A stretch of DNA of 64,000 nucleotides from an uncultured Lachnospiraceae bacterium (lineage in GTDB: Bacteria; Bacillota; Clostridia; Lachnospirales; Lachnospiraceae). The stretch lies in NCBI GenBank assembly GCA_910585635.1, contig CAJUFE010000005.1, positions 62,001-126,000 of the forward strand, in the 5' to 3' direction. Shown in pieces: positions 1 through 7,289 of this stretch. Each line of letters begins with the position of its first letter. Position 1 is the first letter of the stretch. The notes beneath the pieces were generated by a model. The model was not told the DNA's origin. It made no database searches and worked only from the letters and a program-made list of their open reading frames with translations. Made by a program: the position numbers and the translations under genes.

Positions 1-1
1 C

Positions 2-262
2 AAGGCTTTCGATCCGGTGTCAGGCCGGATCATGGAGGTCTACACGGACCTTCCGGGCCTCCAGTTCTATACCGGGAATTTCCTGGAGGACAGCGTGGAT
101 GTCCTGGGAAAGGGCGGAGCGGTCTACGGCTATCGCTGTGGGTTCTGCTTTGAGACCCAGTATTATCCGGATTCGATCAATAAGCCCCAATTCCCCTCTG
201 TGGTCCTTCGGGCCGGGGAGGCTTTTCAGAGTACGACGATCTACAAGTTCATGCGTGAGTAG
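2..262 (+). CDS. galM: Aldose 1-epimerase, C-terminal part (5' end outside window)
   Basis: The reading frame is open from the window edge and ends at TAG 260-262, so only the last ~86 residues are present. They carry the C-terminal signature of aldose 1-epimerases (mutarotases): PGLQFYTGNF, an ETQYYPDSIN stretch and a RAGE...TTIYKF ending. The family interconverts alpha and beta anomers of glucose or galactose in the cytoplasm, feeding the Leloir pathway. A strong terminator follows about 100 bases downstream, so this is probably the last gene of its unit. The family call is firm; substrate preference cannot be judged from this fragment. Confidence 0.9.
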   Translation, partial: KAFDPVSGRIMEVYTDLPGLQFYTGNFLEDSVDVLGKGGAVYGYRCGFCFETQYYPDSINKPQFPSVVLRAGEAFQSTTIYKFMRE

Positions 263-361
263 CCTGTATAGGTAGAGTGTCCGCTAGTTCTCTTGGTGCG
301 GCGGTGCATAAAGGTTTGGGCGGGCTGCCGCCAGGAGATGCAGTTAGAGAAAGATCGATGT

Positions 362-395
362 GAGCCGGCTCAGGATCCATGAGCCGGCTTTTCTT
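362..395 (+). terminator. Rho-independent terminator after galM
   Basis: The inverted repeat AGCCGGCTCA...TGAGCCGGCT (363-372 and 380-389), with a 7-base loop, is followed directly by TTTTCTT. This is a classical intrinsic terminator. It separates the epimerase gene from topB. Confidence 0.85.
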
Positions 396-519
396 GGAGG
401 TACGTTATGTGTTTAGCGTGCCGGACGCGCTTGCCAAAACGTTATGCGCGTGGGCGCTCTGGTGCCAAGTATATGGAGGTTTTCCAGGAACGATAAATAC
501 AGGATAAGAGAGGGATGGA

Positions 520-2712
520 ATGGCAAAGTCACTGTTCATCGCGGAAAAACCCAGCGTGGCCCAGCAGTTCGCGGACGCGCTGAAGGTAAATGGGAGCCGC
601 AGGGACGGCTATATCGAGGCACAGGATACGGTGATCACCTGGTGCGTGGGGCATCTGATCACCATGTGCTATCCCGACGCCTATGACCCGTCCCTAAAGC
701 GCTGGAGCCTGGCGACCCTGCCTTTTCTCCCCAGGGAATATAAATACCAGGTGATCGACAGCGCGGCCAGACAATATAAGGTCGTATCCGGGCTGCTGAA
801 CCGTCCGGATATCGACACGATCTATGTCTGCACGGACTCCGGGCGGGAGGGGGAGTACATCTACCGCCTGGTGGCCCAGATGGCAAAGGTCAAGGGAAAG
901 GTGCAGAAACGGGTGTGGATCGATTCCCAGACCGAGGAGGAGATCCTGCGGGGGATCCGGGAGGCTAAGGATCTGTCAGCCTATGATAACTTAAGCGCCG
1001 CCGCCTACCTGCGGGCTAAGGAAGATTATCTGATGGGGATCAATTTCTCCCGGGTGCTGACCCTTCGGTACGGTCCCCTGCTCTCCCGGTATCTGCACAC
1101 CCGGTCCACCGTAGTCTCCGTGGGCAGGGTGATGACCTGCGTCCTGGGGATGGTGGTCCGCCGGGAGCGTGAGATCCGCAGCTTCGTAAAGACGCCTTTT
1201 TATCGGGTGGTGGGCGCCTTCCGCCTGGGAGGAGCCACCTTTAACGGGGAGTGGAAGGCGGTGGAGGGCTCGAGATACTTTGGCACCCCGGCCCTCTATA
1301 AGGAAAATGGCTTTAAGGAGAAAAAGGATGCCCAGGCCCTGGTGGCCATGCTGACCGCCTCCCCGCCCCTGACGGCCAGCCTGGTGAAAAAGGAGAGCAA
1401 GAAGGAGTCGAAGAACCCGCCTCTTTTATATAACCTGGCCGAGCTGCAGAACGATTGTTCCAAGATGTTCAAGATCAGTCCCGACGAGACCCTGCAGGTG
1501 GTCCAGGAGCTTTACGAGAAAAAGCTGGTGACCTACCCCAGGACCGACGCCAGGGTACTGTCCACCGCCGTGGCCAAGGAGATCGCAAAGAACATAAACG
1601 GCTTAAAGGGCTACGGTCCCATGAAGGACTTTGCCGAGGAGGCGCTAAAGCTTGGGAACTGGAAGACGATCCAAAAGACCCGCTATGTGAACGATAAGCA
1701 GATCACGGACCACTACGCGATCGTCCCTACCGGCCAGGGGCTGGGGGCGGTGCGTAGCTTAAAGCCTCTGCAGGAAAAGGTCTATCAGGTGATCTGCCGC
1801 CGTTTCCTGGCGATCTTTTATCCGGCGGCGGTGTATCAGCGATACAGTCTGGATCTGGAGCGGGAGAAGGAGCATTTCTTTGCCAATTTTAAGATCTTGA
1901 CAGAGCCGGGATATTTACAGGTGGCTGACATAAACTATGGAAAGAGGGGAGCGGCAAAAGAAGGCGCAGGCCAGGGATCGGGCGGCCCGCCAGACAGGAC
2001 GGAGAGAGACAGAGATGGGGGCGGAGAGGAGGAAGAGGCGCAGGATAAAAGGGATCTGGCGGATCCGGCCTTCCTGGCGGACTTAAAGAGCCTGAAGAAG
2101 GGCGCCGTCCTGGAGATCGCTGAGCTTTCCATCAAAGAGGGCGAGACCTCCCCGCCCAAGCGTTACACCTCCGGCTCCATGATCCTAGCCATGGAGAACG
2201 CCGGTCAGCTGATCGAGGACGAGGAGCTCCGGGCCCAGATCAAGGGGAGCGGGATCGGCACCAGCGCCACCCGGGCCGAGATCCTAAAAAAGCTGGTCCA
2301 CATCAAGTATCTGGACCTGAACAAGAAGACCCAGGTCATCACTCCGGCTCTTTTAGGGGAGATGATCTACGAGGTGGTGGACGGTTCCATCCGCCAGCTC
2401 TTGAACCCGGAGCTGACCGCCAGCTGGGAGAAGGGCCTCACCTATGTGGCCGAGGGGACGATCACCTCCGAGGAGTACATGGAGAAATTGAACCGCTTTG
2501 TGGCAGGCCGTACCTTGAATGTGAAGCAGCTGGATAACAGCCGGCAGCTGATGAAGGGGCTGGATGCGGCGACGGCACAGTACCGGGACCGACCGGCCCA
2601 GTACCAGGAGCGACCGGCGGGCAGCCGGGCTGCTGCATCCCCTGGGACAAAGGAAGGCCCATACGATAAAGAGGATCTAGACAGTGCTGTCAATAGGAAA
2701 TATAAGGAGTAG
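520..2712 (+). CDS. topB: DNA topoisomerase III (type IA)
   Basis: This 730-residue type IA topoisomerase relaxes negative supercoils and decatenates DNA through a 5'-phosphotyrosine intermediate. The N-terminal Toprim domain opens with FIAEKPSVA and holds the metal-binding TDSGRE motif at about 105-110. The catalytic tyrosine is Y339 in LVTYPRTDAR. The length is near that of typical TopB proteins. An unusual low-complexity insert rich in G, E, D and R lies at about residues 477-515, between the core domains, and the C-terminus is a charged tail without zinc ribbons. ATG 520 follows an AGAGAGGG-type ribosome binding site. Chromosomal and mobile-element TopB copies look alike. Neighbours here (epimerase, hexapeptide protein) give no sign of a conjugative element, so a chromosomal copy is more likely. 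Confidence 0.95.
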   Translation: MAKSLFIAEKPSVAQQFADALKVNGSRRDGYIEAQDTVITWCVGHLITMCYPDAYDPSLKRWSLATLPFLPREYKYQVIDSAARQYKVVSGLLNRPDIDTIYVCTDSGREGEYIYRLVAQMAKVKGKVQKRVWIDSQTEEEILRGIREAKDLSAYDNLSAAAYLRAKEDYLMGINFSRVLTLRYGPLLSRYLHTRSTVVSVGRVMTCVLGMVVRREREIRSFVKTPFYRVVGAFRLGGATFNGEWKAVEGSRYFGTPALYKENGFKEKKDAQALVAMLTASPPLTASLVKKESKKESKNPPLLYNLAELQNDCSKMFKISPDETLQVVQELYEKKLVTYPRTDARVLSTAVAKEIAKNINGLKGYGPMKDFAEEALKLGNWKTIQKTRYVNDKQITDHYAIVPTGQGLGAVRSLKPLQEKVYQVICRRFLAIFYPAAVYQRYSLDLEREKEHFFANFKILTEPGYLQVADINYGKRGAAKEGAGQGSGGPPDRTERDRDGGGEEEEAQDKRDLADPAFLADLKSLKKGAVLEIAELSIKEGETSPPKRYTSGSMILAMENAGQLIEDEELRAQIKGSGIGTSATRAEILKKLVHIKYLDLNKKTQVITPALLGEMIYEVVDGSIRQLLNPELTASWEKGLTYVAEGTITSEEYMEKLNRFVAGRTLNVKQLDNSRQLMKGLDAATAQYRDRPAQYQERPAGSRAAASPGTKEGPYDKEDLDSAVNRKYKE

Positions 2713-2732
2713 ATATAAGGAGGATCAAAAGG

Positions 2733-3416
2733 ATGATGGAACGTGAAGAGATGAAGAACACCCAACTGTTTGACTTGAGCCAGACCATAGCCGCCGAGCT
2801 TTTTACACGCTATGACTATCCCTGGGAGGTGCTGCCCCATATCGGCGAGTTTATCCTTTCCATCGGCGCCCGGCTCCCCGAGGAGGAGTACCGGAAGCTG
2901 GGCGAGGATGTATGGATCCACAAGAGCGCGAAGCTGGCCCCCTCGGTGCTGATGACCGGGCCGGCCATCATCTGTGCCGGGGCGGAGCTGCGCCACAGTG
3001 CCTTCCTGCGGGGCAAGACCATCGTGGGTGAAGGCGCGGTGGTGGGCAATTCCTGTGAGCTGAAAAATGTGATCCTGTTCAATAAGGTCCAGACCCCTCA
3101 TTACAACTATGTGGGCGATTCGATCCTGGGCTTTAAGTCCCATATGGGAGCGGGATCTATCACCTCCAATGTGAAGTCCGACAAGACCCTGGTGAAGATC
3201 CACGCGGCAGACGGAGATATCGAGACCGGCTTAAAGAAGGTGGGCGCGGTCTTAGGCGATCAGGTGGAGGTGGGCTGCGGATCCGTCTTGAATCCCGGCA
3301 CCGTCATCGGGAAGAACACCAATATCTATCCCTTATCCAGTGTGCGCGGCTGTGTGGCCCCCGGCTCGATCTACAAGAGGCAGGGGGAAGTGGCTGTGAA
3401 GGAAGAGCGGGGATAG
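2733..3416 (+). CDS. Left-handed beta-helix (hexapeptide-repeat) acyl/nucleotidyltransferase-like protein
   Basis: This 227-residue protein has an N-terminal helical segment (about 1-60) followed by many imperfect hexapeptide turns of the [LIV]-G-x4 kind (about 65-215), such as ILGFKSHMGAG and VGCGSVLNPGTVIG. These form a left-handed parallel beta-helix, as in the acetyltransferase half of GlmU. No nucleotidyltransferase (Rossmann) domain is present, so an annotation as a complete UDP-GlcNAc pyrophosphorylase would be misleading. It follows topB by 20 bases with a strong AAGGAGG site (2718-2723), so the two may be cotranscribed. The next in-frame ATG at 2751 is an alternative start. Family: LbetaH transferase-like; the substrate is unknown. 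Confidence 0.75.
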   Translation: MMEREEMKNTQLFDLSQTIAAELFTRYDYPWEVLPHIGEFILSIGARLPEEEYRKLGEDVWIHKSAKLAPSVLMTGPAIICAGAELRHSAFLRGKTIVGEGAVVGNSCELKNVILFNKVQTPHYNYVGDSILGFKSHMGAGSITSNVKSDKTLVKIHAADGDIETGLKKVGAVLGDQVEVGCGSVLNPGTVIGKNTNIYPLSSVRGCVAPGSIYKRQGEVAVKEERG

Positions 3417-3478
3417 GAGCTGAGGATAAAAGGGCGGTCTGACGGCATAGCAAGATGAGGCCGGCGGTAGGATCGATA

Positions 3479-3538
3479 AAAAGCAGTAGAAAAAGCAGCA
3501 AGAAAAGCAGTAAGAAAAGAAGTAAGAAAAGCAGCAGG
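3479..3538 (+). repeat. Five 12-bp tandem repeats encoding KSSK-type tetrapeptides in one frame
   Basis: Five consecutive 12-base units (consensus AAAAGCAGTAAG) run from 3479 to 3538 and are followed at once by TAA. In frame with an ATG at 3455 they would encode a 28-residue peptide ending in KSSR/KSSK/KSSK/KRSK/KSSR. No convincing ribosome binding site precedes that ATG, so the stretch is listed as a repeat and not as a gene. It lies just before a terminator. Confidence 0.7.
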
Positions 3539-3541
3539 TAA

Positions 3542-3611
3542 GGGCTGCCGCAAGATGCGGCGATCCGGCCATATACGGCGTGGATCCTACATTTTGCGGC
3601 AGCCCCTTTTT
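3542..3611. terminator. Intrinsic terminator between the hexapeptide gene and the XRE regulator
   Basis: The 12-base arms GGGCTGCCGCAA (3542-3553) and TTGCGGCAGCCC (3594-3605) enclose a ~40-base loop that contains a smaller GGATC-based hairpin. A T run follows at 3607-3611. It ends the topB-side unit, and the convergent XRE gene stops just beyond it. Confidence 0.8.
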
Positions 3612-3618
3612 GTGTCGG

Positions 3619-3963
3619 TCAGCTTTTCTCGATCTTCTCAGCTAAGGAGTCGATCATCCGTTTGACCAGCTCACGGTCGTCGTCGTTCAATAGGCTATAT
3701 TGCCTGGCCAGCTGCCTCACATCATCATCAAGATCCAGTTCGTTCGTCATATCTTCAAATATCGGCCCTGTGCCATCGGTCAGCCAGTCTGGATTTACAT
3801 TGTATTCACGACACACATCACGGATGGTGCGCTCAGTGATATTTCGTGTCCCCTTTTCCATATTCGTGATGGCGCCGCCTGACATATTGATAGAAGCACC
3901 GAAAGCACGAGTGGTCAGATGCAGCTGCGCCCGCAGATACTTAAGCCTTTCATGGATATCCAT
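3619..3963 (-). CDS. XRE-family helix-turn-helix repressor
   Basis: This 114-residue protein has an N-terminal Cro/CI-type HTH (about 5-60: LTTRAFGASINMSGGAITNMEKGTR) and a short acidic, helical C-terminal region likely used for dimerisation. ATG 3963 follows an AGGTGAGG-type site. It is divergent from the small gene and the secretion operon that follow. Its own promoter (-35 TTTACT 4012-4007, -10 TATAGT 3989-3984, 17-base spacer) overlaps one copy of TTTCAAAGTAAAC (4001-4013), and the same 13-mer recurs at 4160-4172. This suggests autoregulation and control of the divergent promoter at 4191. The fold is clear; the control role is inference from position. Confidence 0.85.
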   Translation of the reverse strand: MDIHERLKYLRAQLHLTTRAFGASINMSGGAITNMEKGTRNITERTIRDVCREYNVNPDWLTDGTGPIFEDMTNELDLDDDVRQLARQYSLLNDDDRELVKRMIDSLAEKIEKS

Positions 3964-3983
3964 AGCCTCACCTCCGTGAGATC

Positions 3984-4012
3984 ACTATAGCACGATCTGA
4001 TTTCAAAGTAAA
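3984..4012 (-). promoter_or_regulatory. Promoter of the XRE regulator with overlapping operator-like motif
   Basis: On the minus strand, TTTACT and TATAGT are separated by 17 bases. The -35 hexamer lies inside the repeated motif TTTCAAAGTAAAC (4001-4013), so a regulator bound there would block transcription. Confidence 0.55.
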
Positions 4013-4051
4013 CCCCCATGCCGCTTTACCAGCGCCACCATAAATGAAAGG

Positions 4052-4172
4052 GTTTACTATGAACCTTCCGGGGGATGCACACAAAATGCCAAAGGCAGGC
4101 ATTTTGGCGCTGTACGGTCAGCGCAGCAGATGCGCAGACCTACCGTAAGGATCCGATGCTTTCAAAGTAAAC
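4052..4172. repeat. Dispersed intergenic hairpin element, copy 1
   Basis: This 121-base segment is bounded by imperfect inverted ends (GTTTACTATGAAC at 4052-4064 and TTTCAAAGTAAAC at 4160-4172). Inside are hairpin 1, AAAATGCC/GGCATTTT (4083-4090, 4098-4105), and hairpin 2, GGTCAGCGCA/TGCGCAGACC (about 4115-4139, one A-A mismatch). The core GCTGTACGGTCAGCGCAG...GCGCAGACCTACCGTAAGGATCCG recurs at 35.4 kb, and part of it in inverted orientation at 29.1 kb. It resembles a MITE or a structured intergenic repeat. Confidence 0.75.
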
Positions 4173-4190
4173 AACAAGTTCAAAACAGCA

Positions 4191-4219
4191 TTGACACCGC
4201 TTTCAAAGAATGATATATT
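4191..4219 (+). promoter_or_regulatory. Sigma-A promoter for the type VII-like operon
   Basis: A perfect TTGACA (4191-4196) and TATATT (4214-4219) are separated by 17 bases. Motifs resembling TTTCAAAGTAAAC lie immediately upstream (4160-4172) and within the spacer (TTTCAAAGAAT), consistent with control by the divergent XRE protein. It drives the small gene at 4254 and probably the kinase operon behind it. Confidence 0.8.
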
Positions 4220-4253
4220 GATTTCAATGAAAGCAAAGAAGGGAGAGACTCAG

Positions 4254-4418
4254 ATGGATGCACAAATGGTTGACGATGTAAAAGACACGGCCTTAAAGCT
4301 GGATGAGATCAGAGCACACTGCCCGGAAGATTATTATTATATAAAAGGCTGGATCCACTGCCTGCTGCAGAAAGAGGACAAAGGGAACCGACAGGGGCAG
4401 GGCTCCTCGTGCAGATGA
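4254..4418 (+). CDS. Small protein of unknown function, first gene of the secretion operon
   Basis: This encodes a 54-residue protein. ATG 4254 follows AAGGGAGAG at 7-10 bases; the upstream in-frame ATG at 4227 has no such site and sits close to the -10. The sequence is helical and acidic in its first half, with a YYYIKGWIHCLLQKED stretch that resembles small helical proteins often found next to XRE regulators. The family is not recognised with confidence. It is the first gene after the TTGACA/TATATT promoter and is followed 22 bases later by the kinase gene. It could be a regulatory partner of the XRE protein or a leader peptide. Confidence 0.6.
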   Translation: MDAQMVDDVKDTALKLDEIRAHCPEDYYYIKGWIHCLLQKEDKGNRQGQGSSCR

Positions 4419-4440
4419 GCTGGCCGGAGGTGAGGATATC

Positions 4441-5835
4441 ATGTTGACAGAGATAGCAGATATATGTCCGGATTGCTTCTCCTTCCGATACCAGGAGAGC
4501 GGCTGTCCGGATTGTGGGTATCGCGTCCCAGAGCCCGGGAAAGAGGGGCCTGCCCTGCCCGTCAGGACCATGCTCCTAAACGGCCGGTACATGGTGGGGA
4601 AGGTCATCGGGATCGGCGGGTGTGGGATCACCTACAAGGCTTTCGATATGCTGTACAGAGAGGTATGTGCTATTAAGGAATTTATGCCCCAGGGCCTGGC
4701 GGGCCGGGTACCGGGGAGCCGGGACCTGCAGGTATATCGCGCGTCCGATCAGGCCGCCTACCGGCACGGTCTGGAGCGGTTCATCCAGGAGGCCCGGATA
4801 CTGAAGCGGCTTAAGGCGGAACCGGCTATCGTACAGGTGAAGGCCTGCTTTACGGAGGATAAGACGGCATATCTGGTCATGGGATATCTGGATGGACAGG
4901 ACCTGCGGCAGGCCGCGAAAGAGGGACGGATCGGGGCCAGGAAAGCCATTGGGATCGTCACGGAGATCGGGAAGGTCATGGGGGTGGTCCACGCAAATGG
5001 CATCCTGCACCGGGATATCAGCCCGGAGAACATCTTTCTGTTAAAAGACGATCGTGTGAAGATCTTGGACTTCGGGAGCGCCAGACAGCAGATCCTAAAA
5101 GGGCGTCAGGAATATTCCGTGCAGTTCAAGCAGGGGTTCGCGCCGCCGGAGCAATATAGCCGCACCGGTGAACAGGGGCCTTACACGGATGTCTATGGGC
5201 TGGCCAGCACCTGCTACTACATCCTGACCGGCTGTATGATCCCGGATGCCATGGAGCGGCTCCAGGAGAAGGCCTACATCCCCCTGATCCGGCTGTGCCC
5301 GGAGGCGGGCCAGGCGGTGTCCGATGCAGTGGACCGGGCCTTGGAGCCGGACTACCGAAGACGGACCCAGACCATGGAGGCGTTTGTGGCAGATCTGTGG
5401 GGAAGGGGCCAGATCCTTCCCGCCGGTCCCGCTGGGATGCGCCAGAAGACGGCCGAGACAGCCCCGGCACAGCGCCAGGATGGTGTCGTGCCAGCCCCAG
5501 GCGCTGCTGGTGGGAGCCGGCAGAGCACGGGCTGTATCCGGGGTATCAGCGGGATATACCAGGGGGCAGCTTTAAGGCTGGACGGCAGCAGCCGCCTGCG
5601 CATCGGACGGGACAGTGCCAGCTGCGGCTTGGTGATCCCCGACCCAAAGATCAGCAGGATCCACTGCGAGATCCGCTATGACCAGCAGGCATGCCAGTAT
5701 ATCCTGCAGGACTGCTCCACCAACGGCACATTTTTGGAGGGTGGTCCTCAGATCGGCCAGAGCCAGGCGGTGGTCCTGCCTTCCGGGACCAGGATCCGAT
5801 TAGGGACCACAGAAAACGTATTTTTATTACAGTGA
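4441..5835 (+). CDS. Ser/Thr protein kinase with N-terminal zinc ribbon and C-terminal FHA domain
   Basis: This 464-residue cytoplasmic protein has three parts. The N-terminus has two cysteine pairs (C9/C12 and C22/C25), a likely zinc ribbon. A Hanks-type kinase domain (about 50-320) has the glycine loop GIGGCGITY at 57-65, catalytic K79 in CAIKEF, HRD at 190-192 and DFG at 210-212, with APPEQY in the APE position. A proline/glycine linker leads to an FHA domain (about 375-460) with RIGRD, SRIHCE and STNGT motifs, which binds phosphothreonine. All catalytic residues are intact, so it should be active. It has no membrane segment. It heads the operon of FHA proteins and the EssC-like motor, which suggests phosphorylation-dependent assembly. 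Its domain type recalls EssB/YukC, which is a membrane pseudokinase, but this protein is soluble and catalytically complete. Confidence 0.9.
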   Translation: MLTEIADICPDCFSFRYQESGCPDCGYRVPEPGKEGPALPVRTMLLNGRYMVGKVIGIGGCGITYKAFDMLYREVCAIKEFMPQGLAGRVPGSRDLQVYRASDQAAYRHGLERFIQEARILKRLKAEPAIVQVKACFTEDKTAYLVMGYLDGQDLRQAAKEGRIGARKAIGIVTEIGKVMGVVHANGILHRDISPENIFLLKDDRVKILDFGSARQQILKGRQEYSVQFKQGFAPPEQYSRTGEQGPYTDVYGLASTCYYILTGCMIPDAMERLQEKAYIPLIRLCPEAGQAVSDAVDRALEPDYRRRTQTMEAFVADLWGRGQILPAGPAGMRQKTAETAPAQRQDGVVPAPGAAGGSRQSTGCIRGISGIYQGAALRLDGSSRLRIGRDSASCGLVIPDPKISRIHCEIRYDQQACQYILQDCSTNGTFLEGGPQIGQSQAVVLPSGTRIRLGTTENVFLLQ

Positions 5836-5871
5836 CGAGGAGGGGCGGCCGGAGGACTGGCTGCTTTAAGG

Positions 5872-6525
5872 ATGATGGACAGCTTGAGGATGATGATAGG
5901 ACAGATAGGAAAGGTCTTGCAGCAGCGATGGCCGTATTTCTTGGCGGCATGTCTGCTGCTCTGTGTTGTGGGCGGTCTGGTCATATTTATACTGATCAAG
6001 AGCAGCAGGAAAAGGAACGCGCCCTTCGTCACATTGGACGAAGAGGTGCGGCCAGGAGAGGGGGTCTATGGACAAAGACAGGAGGGAGCATCAGGGACGA
6101 CATGTGGAACGCCCGGCGGCCCCGGGGCTTCGGGGCAGTCTGTCCGGTGGATGGCGGACGATCTATTAGAGCCGATCAGCCGCCGGATACGGGAGTACCC
6201 GGAGACCGATCTAAAGAGCTATCAGCTGGTCCTGCAGGACTTAGACCGGCCCGGGAAGGTATACCGGGCCAATGTGGCAGAGAAGATCACGATCGGACGG
6301 AGGTCGGGCTGCACCATCCAGATCCCCGACCGGACCATGTCCGGCGAGCATTGCGAGATCTGGCTGCAGGGCGGGAAGCTCTATGTCCGCGATCTGCAGT
6401 CCACCAACGGCACCTATCTGGGCCGGAGCACCAGCAGGGCGGATCTGGAGGAGCTAAAGCCCGGGGACGTGATCCGGATGGGTTCTGTCCGGATGCGGGT
6501 CCAGATCCACGTCATCAAAGCATAA
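5872..6525 (+). CDS. Membrane-anchored FHA-domain protein
   Basis: This 217-residue protein has one transmembrane segment near the N-terminus (about 21-45, YFLAACLLLCVVGGLVIFIL). A variable linker follows, then a canonical FHA domain (about 135-215) with TIGRR, SGEHCE and STNGTYLG motifs, so phosphothreonine binding should be intact. The topology suggests a cytoplasmic FHA domain. It lies 36 bases after the kinase gene and 18 before a second FHA gene. It is a plausible phospho-dependent membrane adaptor for the EssC-like ATPase. The start is uncertain: GGAGG at 5850 is rather far from ATG 5872, and ATG 5875 and ATG 5890 are alternatives. Confidence 0.85.
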   Translation: MMDSLRMMIGQIGKVLQQRWPYFLAACLLLCVVGGLVIFILIKSSRKRNAPFVTLDEEVRPGEGVYGQRQEGASGTTCGTPGGPGASGQSVRWMADDLLEPISRRIREYPETDLKSYQLVLQDLDRPGKVYRANVAEKITIGRRSGCTIQIPDRTMSGEHCEIWLQGGKLYVRDLQSTNGTYLGRSTSRADLEELKPGDVIRMGSVRMRVQIHVIKA

Positions 6526-6543
6526 CAGCAAGGAGGAGCGAGC

Positions 6544-7140
6544 ATGTCCCAACTGATCAAAGAAAACTGGTTTTTGATCCCGGCCGCCATCCTCATCCTG
6601 GCAGGGGCTCTCTTTCTGCTCCAAAAGCACAGGAAGACGGCGCGGGAGAAAAAGGAGCAGTATGAGCGGCAGCTCAAGGACCAGGTGCTGAACGAGGCCC
6701 TGCGCAACAACATGGCCAGACATACCGCCAGTCGGTCCGGGCAGGCGATGCCCATGGAGCAGGCGGTGCAAAGCGGGCAGAGGGCCGGCCTCCGGCAGGG
6801 ACCGGTGGTCCTGCACCTGGTGGTAAAGGGGAGACCGGATAAGGACTATGTGCTGAACCTGCAGGACCCGATCTGCTTAGGGCGGGAGCCCCAGGGCAAG
6901 GGGATCGTCCTGGAGGGTGAGCAGGTGGCCCCGCGGCACTGTGAGATCTTCCTTTATCAGGGCCATGTCTACATACGCGATCTGGCCTCCGGCCGTCCCA
7001 CCGTGCTGAAGCGGAAAGAACGGCAGACCCAGGTAGGAGGGAATGGCGTCCAGGTCATGACGGGGGACCGTCTGCTGATCGGCGGCATCCAGGCACAGAT
7101 CGCTCTGATGGACCACATGGGGAAGGTGGTAGAGGGATAG
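6544..7140 (+). CDS. Membrane-anchored degenerate FHA-domain protein
   Basis: This 198-residue protein has an N-terminal membrane segment (about 8-27, WFLIPAAILILAGALFLLQ), a charged coiled stretch (KTAREKKEQYERQ) and an FHA-like domain (about 105-190). LGRE and PRHCE are kept, but the usual STNGT turn is replaced by ASGRPTVL, so phosphothreonine recognition may be lost or changed. ATG 6544 follows AAGGAGGAG at 7 bases. It is an obvious paralogue of the preceding FHA protein. One active and one degenerate membrane FHA protein in tandem suggests a heteromeric scaffold; that role is inference. Confidence 0.8.
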   Translation: MSQLIKENWFLIPAAILILAGALFLLQKHRKTAREKKEQYERQLKDQVLNEALRNNMARHTASRSGQAMPMEQAVQSGQRAGLRQGPVVLHLVVKGRPDKDYVLNLQDPICLGREPQGKGIVLEGEQVAPRHCEIFLYQGHVYIRDLASGRPTVLKRKERQTQVGGNGVQVMTGDRLLIGGIQAQIALMDHMGKVVEG

Positions 7141-7289
7141 GCGCGGATGCCCAAACAGGCACAGGAGAGCGATGGTCTGTGCGCGTCACTAAAGGCACGG
7201 GGATGAAAGCGCCGTGACCTGTGCGCAGAGTGTGACCACAAGAGAACGCATAGAGAGATACCCGTGCGTATAAAAATGGGAGGATGGCC

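Noticed and set aside
2442..3203. Long open frame on the minus strand opposite topB and the hexapeptide gene
   Set aside because: It overlaps two well-supported plus-strand genes, has no recognisable domain and no ribosome site. It is a by-product of GC-rich codon usage.
7141..7289. Possible further copy of the dispersed hairpin element
   Set aside because: GTGCGC and GTCAC/GTGAC pairs are present, but the conserved GTACGGTCAGCGC core is not found, so I could not support it as a copy.
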